From Anatilimnocola aggregata (GTDB lineage: Bacteria; Planctomycetota; Planctomycetia; Pirellulales; Pirellulaceae), in NCBI RefSeq assembly GCF_007747655.1, contig NZ_CP036274.1:5642001-5706000 (forward strand): a DNA stretch of 64,000 nucleotides, given 5' to 3'. Both the position numbers and the translations under genes were made by a program. The notes beneath the pieces were generated by a model. The model was not told the DNA's origin. It saw only the letters and a list, made by a program, of their open reading frames with translations, and did not search any database. Below are positions 8,873 through 17,400 of this stretch, one piece after another; position 1 is the first letter of the stretch, and every line of letters begins with the position of its first letter.

Positions 8873-9082
8873 ATGCCCTCTGAGCACACGAATAACTGGC
8901 CTGATCTGGCGATCGGATTGTACGACCGTTTGACCGGCAGAAACGCCGAGATCGCCTACGAGTTTGTCGATATGCATGTGAAGATACCCAGCGGAACCGG
9001 TTCCAATGCCGAACACGCCGAATGGGTTCTCAGCGGTACCGTGAAAATTCAAACGGCGGGTAAGGCGCAGCGCCCAAACTGA
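8873..9082 (+). CDS. Small conserved-looking protein, unknown function
   Basis: The 69-residue protein is soluble, with no signal peptide or membrane segment. Its sequence (NWPDLAIGLYDRLTGRNAEI, then EFVDMHVKIPS, then AEWVLSGTVKIQT) has the alternating pattern of a small beta-rich domain. It ends 2 bp before the next small gene, in a run of genes on the same strand, which supports a real gene. I do not recognise a named family. Confidence 0.65.
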   Translation: MPSEHTNNWPDLAIGLYDRLTGRNAEIAYEFVDMHVKIPSGTGSNAEHAEWVLSGTVKIQTAGKAQRPN

Positions 9083-9084
9083 CC

Positions 9085-9333
9085 ATGGCCGGTCGACTGG
9101 ATGGTTTCCTGAACGGCCGGCCGGTTAGCCTCATCGCCCAGGACGGCAACGTCACTTTCAACTCCGACATGCGGAACCTATTCGGGCTGCGGCGGGGCTG
9201 GAAATCCATGGTGCAGCCGCTCCTCGCCATTCTGGGGCGCGAGGATATTCGACTGTCTGTCCGGGTAAGATGGCTGGGAGAGGTCGAGGTGTTCCCTCGG
9301 CCGCACTACCTGGTTCGTCTGTTTCTCCCGTGA
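9085..9333 (+). CDS. Small basic protein, unknown function
   Basis: The 82-residue protein begins MAGRLDGFLNGRPVSLIAQD and ends EVFPRPHYLVRLFLP. It is rich in Arg, with a central MVQPLLAILGRED helix. The 2-bp gap to the gene before it and the shared strand suggest a co-translated pair. No domain was recognised. It lies upstream of the DUF2867-type oxidoreductase in the same cluster. Confidence 0.6.
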   Translation: MAGRLDGFLNGRPVSLIAQDGNVTFNSDMRNLFGLRRGWKSMVQPLLAILGREDIRLSVRVRWLGEVEVFPRPHYLVRLFLP

Positions 9334-9406
9334 ACGCAGTTTCACCACGACGCTCACGGTCGTTGGTGGGAGTTCCAGTTCGGGACCGTCGGGGAGGAAA
9401 TGTGGA

Positions 9407-10921
9407 ATGCCGGGACTGATCTTGCTTACCGGCGGCACCGGTTACGTGGGCGGACGATTGTTATCGGTGCTGCAAAACCGAGGGGTGCGAGTGCGCTGTC
9501 TGACTCGCCGCCCCGAAGTTCTGAGCGACCGGACGAACGCGACCACCGAAATTGTCGCCGGCGATGTCTTGGATCGCGAATCCCTCGCTAGGGCACTCGC
9601 CGATGTCGATACGGCTTATTATTTCGTGCACTCGATGGGAGCGAGCCGAGACTTCGAGCAGCAGGATCGAGTCGCCGCTGCGAATTTCGCTCAAGTGGCG
9701 GCTGCCGCAGGCGTGCGGCGAATTATCTATTTGGGGGGCCTGGGAAATCCCGACGAAAAGCTTTCGAAGCACCTTCGCAGTCGTCAGGAAACGGGAGACG
9801 TGTTGCGCGAGCACCATCCTCAGGTGATCGAGTTCCGAGCTTCGATCGTGATCGGTTCGGGGAGTCTGTCGTTTGAAATGATCCGCTCGCTCGTCGAACG
9901 GCTGCCGATCATGATCTGCCCACGTTGGGTGCAAGTGAAGGCTCAACCGATCGCCATCGAAGACCTCTTGGCTTACCTCATCGCGGCTTTAGATCTGCCG
10001 TCTGGTTCATCCCTGGTTTACGAGATTGGCGGACCAGATCAAGTTTCCTATGGCGAGATCATGCAAGAGTACGCGCGACAGCGGGGACTCTCGCGCTGGA
10101 TGATTCCCGTCCCGTTACTGACACCTTACCTCTCCAGTCTGTGGCTCGGTTTGGTCACGCCGCTCTATGCCCGGATCGGCCGAAAACTGGTGGAAAGCTT
10201 ACGGAACCCCACGCTCATTTCGAACAATCTCGCTGCCAAGACATTTCCTGTCCGTCCGCGCTCGCTGCGCGAAGCCATCGCCCGGGCTCTGGTAAACGAG
10301 GATCGCGAGTTTGCGGAGACAAGTTGGTCGGACGCCCTGTCTTCGGCGGGCGCGCCACGCGACTGGGGAGGCACCCGCTTCGGTTCTCGCCTCGTTGATT
10401 CTCGCACGATCACGTTGAAGGTTCCGCCGGAACAGGCGTTCGCACCGATCCGTCGGATTGGCGGACGGACCGGTTGGTACTACGGGAACTGGCTGTGGTC
10501 GCTGCGCGGTTTCTTGGATTTGATCATCGGCGGCGTGGGTGTGCGCCGCGGGCGGCGCGATCCGGAGAATCTACATGTCGGCGATCCGCTCGACTTCTGG
10601 CGTGTCGAAGCCTGCGACCCGCCCCACCGTTTGCGACTGCAGGCGGAAATGAAACTGCCGGGCCGCGCCTGGCTCGAATTTGAGGTCACTCCCTGTGAGC
10701 AAGGGAGCACCATTCGCCAAACAGCGATTTTCGATCCTCTAGGACTCGCAGGGCTGCTGTATTGGTACGGCATCTATCCGCTTCACCAGTTCGTCTTCGC
10801 CGGCATGTTGCGAAATCTGGGCCGCGCCGCCGAATCGTCCGCTCTCGATTCAGCACCCCAGCGCGTCGTCGTGGGCGAGTCAGTCGCGCCGAAGACCCAA
10901 GCAGAGGAATCCTCGCCATGA
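9407..10921 (+). CDS. NAD(P)-binding oxidoreductase with C-terminal DUF2867 domain
   Basis: The 504-residue protein combines an atypical SDR or NmrA-like domain (LLTGGTGYVGGRLL at residue 5; DTAYYFVHSMG; RIIYLGGLGN; about 1-290) with a C-terminal part resembling DUF2867 (about 315-480: VPPEQAFAPIRRIGGRTGWY, DPLDFWRVEACDPPHRLRL, FDPLGLAGLLYWY). The fused arrangement is a known two-domain family; its substrate is not known. A strong GGGGAGGA lies before the ATG. The stop overlaps the start of the next gene by four bases, so the two are coupled. Confidence 0.88.
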   Translation: MPGLILLTGGTGYVGGRLLSVLQNRGVRVRCLTRRPEVLSDRTNATTEIVAGDVLDRESLARALADVDTAYYFVHSMGASRDFEQQDRVAAANFAQVAAAAGVRRIIYLGGLGNPDEKLSKHLRSRQETGDVLREHHPQVIEFRASIVIGSGSLSFEMIRSLVERLPIMICPRWVQVKAQPIAIEDLLAYLIAALDLPSGSSLVYEIGGPDQVSYGEIMQEYARQRGLSRWMIPVPLLTPYLSSLWLGLVTPLYARIGRKLVESLRNPTLISNNLAAKTFPVRPRSLREAIARALVNEDREFAETSWSDALSSAGAPRDWGGTRFGSRLVDSRTITLKVPPEQAFAPIRRIGGRTGWYYGNWLWSLRGFLDLIIGGVGVRRGRRDPENLHVGDPLDFWRVEACDPPHRLRLQAEMKLPGRAWLEFEVTPCEQGSTIRQTAIFDPLGLAGLLYWYGIYPLHQFVFAGMLRNLGRAAESSALDSAPQRVVVGESVAPKTQAEESSP

Positions 10922-11862
10922 TCGAAAGCAAAGAGAGTGGCATGAGTTTCTCGCAAGAGTTGGCCCAATCGCCATGTTGGGCAAGTCGTTGGCTCTGGGC
11001 TGCAGGCATCTACAACCTAGCGTGGGGAGCACTTGCGATCGCGTGGCCCCACCTCTTATTCGACCTCACCGGTGCCGAACGGATCAATTACCCCGAAATC
11101 TGGCAGTGTGTGGGGATGATCGTCGGCGTTTACGGGATTGGTTATCTCATCGCGGCCAGTGATTCGCGCACGCATTGGCCGATCGTACTGGTTGGGCTGC
11201 TGGGAAAAGTATTCGGACCAATCGGGTTCTTGGTGGCGCTGCTGCGCGGGACATTTCCACCTCTCTTTGGATTGACGATTCTGACCAACGACCTGCTGTG
11301 GTGGATTCCGTTCATGATGATCCTGCTTGAGGCAGCGAAGCACTACAGAGCGACATCGCAGCCGACGGGAATTGCGCGTCAGCAGTTCGTTAAGCAGACC
11401 AAAATTAACGCTTCACCGGATGTGGTCTTTCGCTTTCACGAAAGCCCGGATGCTCTGCAACAGCTCATCCCACCGTGGGAGAACATAAAACTGGTCGAAT
11501 CAGCCGGGTCCCTGCAGCCCAGCAGCCGGGTCGTCCTTCGCGGGAGTCTCGGAATCATGCCGATTCAGTGGGTCGCCATTCACACCGAATATGATCCGCC
11601 GCATCTTTTCGCGGACCTTCAGGAGTCAGGTCCGTTCGCCTATTGGTATCATCGCCATCGTTTCCTTGACGATGGTCAGGGCGGAACCCCGTTGAGGGAT
11701 GAGGTCGAATATGCGGTTCCCTTGGGAGTGATTGGGCGGTGGCTCGGCGGCTGGCTTGTGCGCCGCAAACTGGAAGCCATGTTCGCCTACCGCCATGAGA
11801 AGACGCGAAGCTTGATCGAGTCCAGGGAATGGACGAGTGCGTTAGCAGCGAGCGAGAGGTGA
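10918..11862 (+). CDS. Membrane protein fused to an SRPBCC ligand-binding domain
   Basis: The 314-residue protein has two parts. Residues about 20-150 contain four membrane helices (WAAGIYNLAWGALAIAW, GMIVGVYGIGYLIAA, FGPIGFLVALLRG, DLLWWIPFMMILLEAA). Residues about 165-300 form an SRPBCC (START/Bet v1-like) domain: FVKQTKINASPDVVFRFHES, GPFAYWYHRHRFLDD and DEVEYAVPLG. SRPBCC domains bind hydrophobic ligands in a deep cavity. A lipid or pigment ligand held at the membrane is plausible but unproven. The start overlaps the preceding stop codon. Confidence 0.82.
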   Translation: MIESKESGMSFSQELAQSPCWASRWLWAAGIYNLAWGALAIAWPHLLFDLTGAERINYPEIWQCVGMIVGVYGIGYLIAASDSRTHWPIVLVGLLGKVFGPIGFLVALLRGTFPPLFGLTILTNDLLWWIPFMMILLEAAKHYRATSQPTGIARQQFVKQTKINASPDVVFRFHESPDALQQLIPPWENIKLVESAGSLQPSSRVVLRGSLGIMPIQWVAIHTEYDPPHLFADLQESGPFAYWYHRHRFLDDGQGGTPLRDEVEYAVPLGVIGRWLGGWLVRRKLEAMFAYRHEKTRSLIESREWTSALAASER

Positions 11863-11871
11863 CAACTCAGT

Positions 11872-13113
11872 ATGAATCATGATGTTTTGATCGTCGGGGC
11901 GGGGCTAGCCGGGTTGTGCTGTGCACGCAAATTGCAACATCATGGCATCCGCTGCCTGGTGCTGGAGGCTTCCGATGGTGTTGGGGGCCGGATCCGTACC
12001 GACAATGTGGATGGATTTCGCCTGGACCGAGGCTTTCAAGTCTTCTTGACCAGTTACCCGGAAGCCAAGGCGATTCTTGATTATGAGGCGTTGGACTTGA
12101 AGCCGTTCCTGCCCGGTGCTCTGGTTCGCTACGGTGGTCGATTTCACGAACTGACTGATCCCTGGCGACGACCGCTATCCGCCATTCGTTCGTTGTGGTC
12201 TCCGATAGGCTCCCTCGCCGACAAGTTACGGGTCGCGAGTTTTCGCTCAAGAGCATTGCGGGGCACCATTGAGGACCGTTTTCGCGACCCCGAAACCACA
12301 TCCCTCCGGGCCCTTCAGGATGCGGGCTTCTCGGAGTCGATGATCGAGCGGTTCTTTCGCCCGTTTCTGGGCGGCATCTTTCTCGACTCCGAACTGCGGA
12401 CCTCCAGCCGCATGCTGAACTTCGTGTTTCGCATGTTCTCCCTGGGAAATGCTTGTCTGCCTGCCGAGGGGATGGAAGCAATCCCACAACAGTTGGCGGC
12501 CGCGTTGCCGCCCGGTAGTATTCGGCTGGGAGCTAGGGTGGTGCGAGTGAAGCCTGGTTCGGTGACACTCTCCACCGGCGAAGAGCTCGGTGGCAAGTCC
12601 GTGTTGGTGGCGGTCGAAGGTCGCATGGCGGCAGAACTGCTGGGTGACTCCATTTCCCCGGTAGGACAAGGCACGACGTGCTTCTATTTTTCAGCATCGC
12701 GTCCGCCCATTGCCCAACCGCTGCTCGTCTTGAACGGCGATGGTCGCGGCCCAATCAACAATCTCTGTTTCCCCACCGTCGCCGCCCCTTCCTATGGCCC
12801 GGCCGACAAGTGCCTAGTCTCGGCGACGGTCGTGGGCACCGCGAACGATCCCGATCGCCTCTTGGCGGAGGTGCATGCACACTTGGGCGAGTGGTTCGGC
12901 TCCGCGGTCCAAGATTGGCTTCACTTACGGACGTATGCCATTCCTTACGCTCTGCCCGTTCAGACGCCACTCGCCTTAAACGTCCCAGAACGCTCCGTTC
13001 GTTGGCAGCCCGGAATTTACGTCTGCGGGGATCATCGCGACAACGCTTCCATCCAAGGAGCGATGGTCTCGGGACGTCGAGCCGCGGAAGCCGTGTTGAA
13101 GGATCTCAGATGA
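11872..13113 (+). CDS. FAD-dependent amine oxidase/phytoene-desaturase-like protein
   Basis: The 413-residue flavoprotein starts with a dinucleotide-binding motif (VLIVGAGLAGLCCARKL), followed by EASDGVGGRIRTD, the second FAD motif of the amine oxidase and desaturase superfamily. The C-terminal FAD-binding segment is present (GIYVCGDHRDNASIQGAMVS). It may oxidise a carotenoid-like or other unsaturated substrate; specificity cannot be read. It lies 9 bp after the SRPBCC fusion and overlaps the next gene by four bases, so it belongs to the same transcript. Confidence 0.88.
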   Translation: MNHDVLIVGAGLAGLCCARKLQHHGIRCLVLEASDGVGGRIRTDNVDGFRLDRGFQVFLTSYPEAKAILDYEALDLKPFLPGALVRYGGRFHELTDPWRRPLSAIRSLWSPIGSLADKLRVASFRSRALRGTIEDRFRDPETTSLRALQDAGFSESMIERFFRPFLGGIFLDSELRTSSRMLNFVFRMFSLGNACLPAEGMEAIPQQLAAALPPGSIRLGARVVRVKPGSVTLSTGEELGGKSVLVAVEGRMAAELLGDSISPVGQGTTCFYFSASRPPIAQPLLVLNGDGRGPINNLCFPTVAAPSYGPADKCLVSATVVGTANDPDRLLAEVHAHLGEWFGSAVQDWLHLRTYAIPYALPVQTPLALNVPERSVRWQPGIYVCGDHRDNASIQGAMVSGRRAAEAVLKDLR

Positions 13114-13553
13114 ACGACCCAATCATCCGGCTCTTGTTCCTGGCCCACCTCGGATCATCCCTGTACATGCTGGGGCTCATTTGGTTTGTGCCGGTCGTGC
13201 ACTACCCACTCTTTGCCAACGTCGGCAGTCAGGAGTTTTCTTCCTACGAACAGCGCCACACCGCTCTCACCACCTGGGTAGTCGGGCCCCCTATGCTGAT
13301 TGAAGGGGCTACGGCGATGCTTCTGATTTGGTTCCACCCGCCGAGTGTCCCCGGGTGGTCCCTCTGGACGGGTATGGCGCTATTGGGAGTCATTTGGTTG
13401 TCGACGGCCTTCGTCCAGGTTCCCTGCCACGAAGTTTTGTCGCGTAGTTTTGACCCGCTTGTTCACCAGCGACTCGTCTGGACTAACTGGTTGCGCACCT
13501 TCGTTTGGAGCCTGCGTGGGATCTTGGTGTTGTGGATCGCCTGGTCATCGTAA
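13110..13553 (+). CDS. Small integral membrane protein, unknown function
   Basis: The 147-residue protein has four hydrophobic segments: LLFLAHLGSSLYMLGLIWF, GPPMLIEGATAMLLIWF, LWTGMALLGVIWLSTAFV and SLRGILVLWIAW. The conserved-looking acidic and aromatic residues (YEQRHTALTTWVVG, QVPCHEVLSR) lie between helices. The ATG overlaps the FAD oxidoreductase stop codon. It ends the plus-strand cluster. No family name is certain. Confidence 0.8.
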   Translation: MNDPIIRLLFLAHLGSSLYMLGLIWFVPVVHYPLFANVGSQEFSSYEQRHTALTTWVVGPPMLIEGATAMLLIWFHPPSVPGWSLWTGMALLGVIWLSTAFVQVPCHEVLSRSFDPLVHQRLVWTNWLRTFVWSLRGILVLWIAWSS

Positions 13554-13701
13554 CGCTGAAACAACCGTCCCTATTCTTCTCCTTCCCGGCAACTCTTGGA
13601 GTGCCTGCGCGATTTGGTGGTTGCAAGCCCATGAATCGTCCGATCACATCTCTTTCGACTTGAATTGAGATCGGCCAATTCAACGGTTCGCAAGGTGATT
13701 C

Positions 13702-14706
13702 TTAACCCGGGATTTCATTCATTTCGAGCACTGCTGCGGCGAGTGCCAGGCCACTGAGGAAAGCCCCTTCCACACGAGGACCGCCACACCAGTCTCCACA
13801 GGCTCCCAATTTCAAATCGCCATCGAGCAAAAATCGTTGCGGCAGCGGCTCTTGAGGCAAAGCGTAACGCCAGCGATGGGCAATCACGAATTCGAGCGGT
13901 TGTGGAGCTTGCGCAATTGCTTGCCAAAATTCCGCTTCCAGAGTCTTGGCAATCGTCTCAACTGATTCCTCCAGGTGATCGCGTGACCACTTCGGCGAGG
14001 CATGCAGCACCCAGCAGTCGGCCGCATGACGCTCAGGCTTACTGGAGTTTCGCGCTATCCAACTCAGCGGCGAATCGTGGATAAACGCTGCGTCAAACGG
14101 AGTCTCTAGGCGCTCGCACATTTGTAGCAGCACCGCCCAGCAGGGATCCATCGTGACTTTTGACAGCGAGCTTTCGATCGCGGCAGATTTGTCGCCAAAT
14201 AGCTTTGCCGTCTGGAGTGGCGGCGCTGTAGAAATCAGCAAATCGAACGGCCCATACTGAATGCCGAGGGTGTCCTGAACCTGCCAGGCACCATCCGAAC
14301 GCCTGATGCTTTGAGCCGTGACGTTCGTGTGCACGTCTAGTCCTGTGGCCAGCGACTTCGCGATCGCATTCATTCCTGGGACGCCGACATAACGTTCTGT
14401 CGGCTCATGGAGATCGGTGACAATTCCCTGCTTCAAGGCTACGATCCGCCCTAGCCAGAGCTTGGCCGTACCCGCTTCGCACCACCGCTTCACCTGCGAT
14501 CTGAATGCCGGATCGCGAACGGTGAAATGTTGGGCCCCGTGGTCGAAGGTGACTCCCGAATCGATCCGGCGAGTTGCCACGCGGCCGCCCACGCTGCGTG
14601 ACTTTTCCAGCACTTTCACCTGGACACCTGAACTGCGCAACGTGTGAGCGCAGGCGAGCCCTGCAATTCCTGCTCCGATTATTCCGACGCTCCGGTTGTT
14701 GTTCAC
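13702..14706 (-). CDS. Renalase-like NAD(P)/FAD-dependent oxidoreductase
   Basis: The 334-residue flavoprotein starts at a GTG with SVGIIGAGIAGLACAHTLR, followed by EKSRSVGGRVATRR and FDHGAQHFTVRDP, which are typical of bacterial renalase-type FAD proteins. The C-terminal GDWCGGPRVEGAFLSGLALA is the FAD-binding end. Such enzymes oxidise isomeric forms of NAD(P)H in some organisms; activity here is inference. The longer open frame to 14814 adds residues before the nucleotide-binding strand and is less likely. It is convergent with the preceding cluster, whose content (two FAD enzymes, SDR proteins, sigma factor) suggests a shared redox role. Confidence 0.85.
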   Translation of the reverse strand: MNNNRSVGIIGAGIAGLACAHTLRSSGVQVKVLEKSRSVGGRVATRRIDSGVTFDHGAQHFTVRDPAFRSQVKRWCEAGTAKLWLGRIVALKQGIVTDLHEPTERYVGVPGMNAIAKSLATGLDVHTNVTAQSIRRSDGAWQVQDTLGIQYGPFDLLISTAPPLQTAKLFGDKSAAIESSLSKVTMDPCWAVLLQMCERLETPFDAAFIHDSPLSWIARNSSKPERHAADCWVLHASPKWSRDHLEESVETIAKTLEAEFWQAIAQAPQPLEFVIAHRWRYALPQEPLPQRFLLDGDLKLGACGDWCGGPRVEGAFLSGLALAAAVLEMNEIPG

Positions 14707-15449
14707 TTCTGAGTTTCCAAAGGTAGGTCGAATCGAAATCCATTTTACTATGCCGACCAATATTATGGACTTTTGAAACATCGAATGAGTTGATCTAGGA
14801 GTGGGTGACGCCAATCACGAGAAAGCAACCTCTTGTGTCAGCGGGCAGATTTTGAACAGCGCTGAACTCACGAAGAGTGCCGGAAAGGCAAAGAAAATGC
14901 CCTTCAATCTGTTGCGCGGAGGACTTTAATCTTCGAGCCGCCTTCGGCGGTGGCCGACTGGTCAGCACGCACCGCCCCCGAAAACCGTTCGGTGGTCTTG
15001 AAGTCCTCGTGACGGAGAACGACCTTATCCGATACTCCCGACCGGCTTCTTACCCGTTGATGGGAGGAAGAATCCGAGGCATCACATCGGTCAGAGTTCT
15101 TCGAACTGATCGAGATGCTGTTTTGGGGGGACGGCAAGGGAAACGAGCCGGTTGCAGTTCGGAAGCGGAAGGAATCTTGAAGCTGCGTTTATCCAGCTGG
15201 CGACCGAACTCGCAAAGGGCAGCCAGGCTCCGACGATGCGCAGTCGGCCCGAGGCAATCAGCTTATCGACGGCTCCGTTGAAGTTCTCGACGCCCCCATC
15301 GGCCACCAGCACGGGTTTATCGTTACTAACAACCTTCGCTGCCATCAGTCATAATCAGAGGCGCTCCGATCGGCGACCGGGCCAGTTCGTCGCGGCGCGG
15401 CCGCCGATTTGCTCACCAGCCCGTCCTTTCCCACCAACAGGTTCAAGCC
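14707..15449. other. 743-bp region with degraded transposon sequence
   Basis: No intact gene is visible. The part from 15232 to 15345 on the minus strand encodes a transposase fragment (separate entry). The rest, 14707-15230, has open frames on both strands with unusual composition but no recognisable product, and is likely decayed mobile DNA plus the promoter region of the minus-strand FAD gene. Confidence 0.5.
15232..15345 (-). pseudogene. Fragment of a DDE integrase-type transposase
   Basis: The minus frame from 15345 reads VSNDKPVLVADGGVENFN then GAVDKLIASGRLRIV. The LVADGGVENFNGAVD stretch is typical of the second Asp region in the rve-type transposase core, where related proteins have LVVDGGSENVN. 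After about 38 residues the similarity stops and no C-terminal Glu region was found in frame. It is a remnant, not a functional transposase. Confidence 0.55.
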
Positions 15450-17360
15450 GTGAACATCAATGCTCGATTCGCGTTGACTCTCGTCTTCGCTGGCATATCG
15501 GCGATAAACACCGCATTTCCCCTGCGTGCCGTCGAGATCCCCAAGCCCGTCGACAAGCAAGCGGATATGACCAAGCCCGTGCAGGTGTTCATTTTGCTGG
15601 GCCAATCCAACATGGTGGGCCTGGGCAAGATCGCAGGTGGCGAAGGATCTCTGGAACATGCGGTCAAGTTGAAGAAGAAATACTCTTACCTGGTGGATGA
15701 CACCGACGCCTGGACTGAGCGCAAGGATGTGCGTTTTGTGCGGATGATGCAGGGAAAGGGGTTGATGAATAATGAGTGGATGGGCATCAAGACCGGTACC
15801 ATTGGGCCGGAGTTCGGGATCGGACATGTGGTCGGCAATGCGGTCGATGCGCCCGTGATGATTCTCAAGAGTTGCATCGGCAACCGCGCTCTTGGCTGGC
15901 ATCTTTTGCCTCCGGGAAGCGCGCGATTTGAAGAAGGGGAGAAAGTGTATGCCGGTTATCGAGATGCCCCAGATTCTTGGCCCAAAGGGACAGAACCAAC
16001 ACCGCCCGTCGTGAAAGAAGGGACTGTAACCCTGAAAGGTGATCAACTGGCAGGCTGGTATGCCGGCAAAGAGTACGACGACGACACGGCGGACGCCAAG
16101 ACGGTGCTGGCGGATCTCGACAAGCACTACCCAGGGGCGAAGAGCTACGAAATTGCCGGCTTCTTTTTCTGGCAGGGTGAAAAGGATGCCGGCAATGCAG
16201 TCTGGGCAGCTCACTACGAAAAGAATCTCGTCCAGTTCATCAAACAGTTACGCAAGGACTTCCATGCGCCGAATGCAAAGTTCGTGCTGGCCACCATGGG
16301 CGAATCCGTGAAAGGGGTCGGGGGCAACGGCGGCAAGGTGCTGGAAGCCCACCTCGCGGTGGACGGCAACAGCGGTAAGTACCCCGAGTTCAAAGGCAAT
16401 GTGGCTACGGTCTATTCCCACCCCATGGCTCAAGGCGGCAGCGGAAACGGTCACTATGGCGGCAAGGCCGAAGTCTATATGGACGTCGGCGAAGCGATGG
16501 GCCAAGCAATGGCGGAATTGTTAAAGGCAGCACAGATCGATACTCCGCAAATCCATCCTGTGGGTGGATACATTGACACCCATGTCCATGCCTTCGACTG
16601 TCGAAAGGATGGCTTGGATGTGGTCGACGCGTGGATGAAGCGCGTCAACGTGACCCAGTGCGTCGTTCACCCGCTTGATCACAAGGGGAGTCGGCCCAGC
16701 AACGATGCCGAGCGACAGGAGATGCTGGCGAACTATCGGAAATACAAAGGGCGCATCCATCGTTTCTGCATTATCTATCCGGATGAAGTGGAAACGGTGG
16801 AAGAAGCGATGAGAATCCTGGAGCGGGAAAAACAGGACGGGGCCATTGGCTTCGGCGAGCATTACGGAGTCGGGCTCATGTTCGACGACCCGAAGAATCT
16901 GCTGATTTATGATGCCTGTAGCCGGGTCGGCCTTCCGGTGATGTTTCACATCGATCAGAAGCGGAACATGGATGAACAGGGACTGCCGCGTCTTGAGAAG
17001 GTGCTGAACGCCTACCCCAAGTGCATCTTAATCGCCCATTCGTATTGGTGGCGTCAGTTGGGGAACGGGACCTGCGAACGGTTGCTGCAGAAATATCCGA
17101 ATCTCTATGCGGACTTGTCGCCAGCCGCAGTCACCGCCCTTAGCAAGCAGGGTGATCAGGGACGCGAGTTCATCATCCGCAATGCGGATAAATTGCTATT
17201 CGGGACGGACGCGGGCTGGTGGTCGTTCAACAAGACTCCGGCCCCAGAAAAGGAGTGGACTTATTTCGAAGACTTGAATCTTCCCGCCGAGGTGAAGAAC
17301 AAAATCTACCGCCAGAATGCGGCGAAGCTCCTGAAGCTTGAATTGCAATCGCCGCGGTAA
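15450..17360 (+). CDS. Exported SGNH esterase-amidohydrolase fusion
   Basis: The 636-residue protein starts at a GTG that gives a signal peptide (NINARFALTLVFAGISAI). Residues about 40-365 are an SGNH/sialate O-acetylesterase-like domain: VFILLGQSNMVGLG with the nucleophile Ser, FFWQGEKDAG, and a His region SHPMAQGGSGNGHYGG. Residues about 370-630 are an amidohydrolase-2 (TIM-barrel) domain: YIDTHVHAFD with the HxH metal site, MFHIDQ, ILIAHSYWW and LLFGTDAGWW. Deacetylation and ring or lactone hydrolysis of a sugar-like substrate in one polypeptide is plausible. It is first in an operon with a DUF1592-type cytochrome, a DUF1552 protein and a second amidohydrolase. Confidence 0.88.
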   Translation: MNINARFALTLVFAGISAINTAFPLRAVEIPKPVDKQADMTKPVQVFILLGQSNMVGLGKIAGGEGSLEHAVKLKKKYSYLVDDTDAWTERKDVRFVRMMQGKGLMNNEWMGIKTGTIGPEFGIGHVVGNAVDAPVMILKSCIGNRALGWHLLPPGSARFEEGEKVYAGYRDAPDSWPKGTEPTPPVVKEGTVTLKGDQLAGWYAGKEYDDDTADAKTVLADLDKHYPGAKSYEIAGFFFWQGEKDAGNAVWAAHYEKNLVQFIKQLRKDFHAPNAKFVLATMGESVKGVGGNGGKVLEAHLAVDGNSGKYPEFKGNVATVYSHPMAQGGSGNGHYGGKAEVYMDVGEAMGQAMAELLKAAQIDTPQIHPVGGYIDTHVHAFDCRKDGLDVVDAWMKRVNVTQCVVHPLDHKGSRPSNDAERQEMLANYRKYKGRIHRFCIIYPDEVETVEEAMRILEREKQDGAIGFGEHYGVGLMFDDPKNLLIYDACSRVGLPVMFHIDQKRNMDEQGLPRLEKVLNAYPKCILIAHSYWWRQLGNGTCERLLQKYPNLYADLSPAAVTALSKQGDQGREFIIRNADKLLFGTDAGWWSFNKTPAPEKEWTYFEDLNLPAEVKNKIYRQNAAKLLKLELQSPR

Positions 17361-17400
17361 GGCGATCTGGAACCACCACGGATTTCACTGCGCACTCTCA

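Noticed and set aside
14877-15281. 134-codon plus-strand frame
   Set aside because: No domain, odd composition, and it overlaps a degraded transposon region.
15345-16214. 289-codon minus-strand frame opposite the SGNH-amidohydrolase fusion
   Set aside because: It is a shadow of the plus-strand gene, with a His/Leu-rich composition typical of antisense frames.
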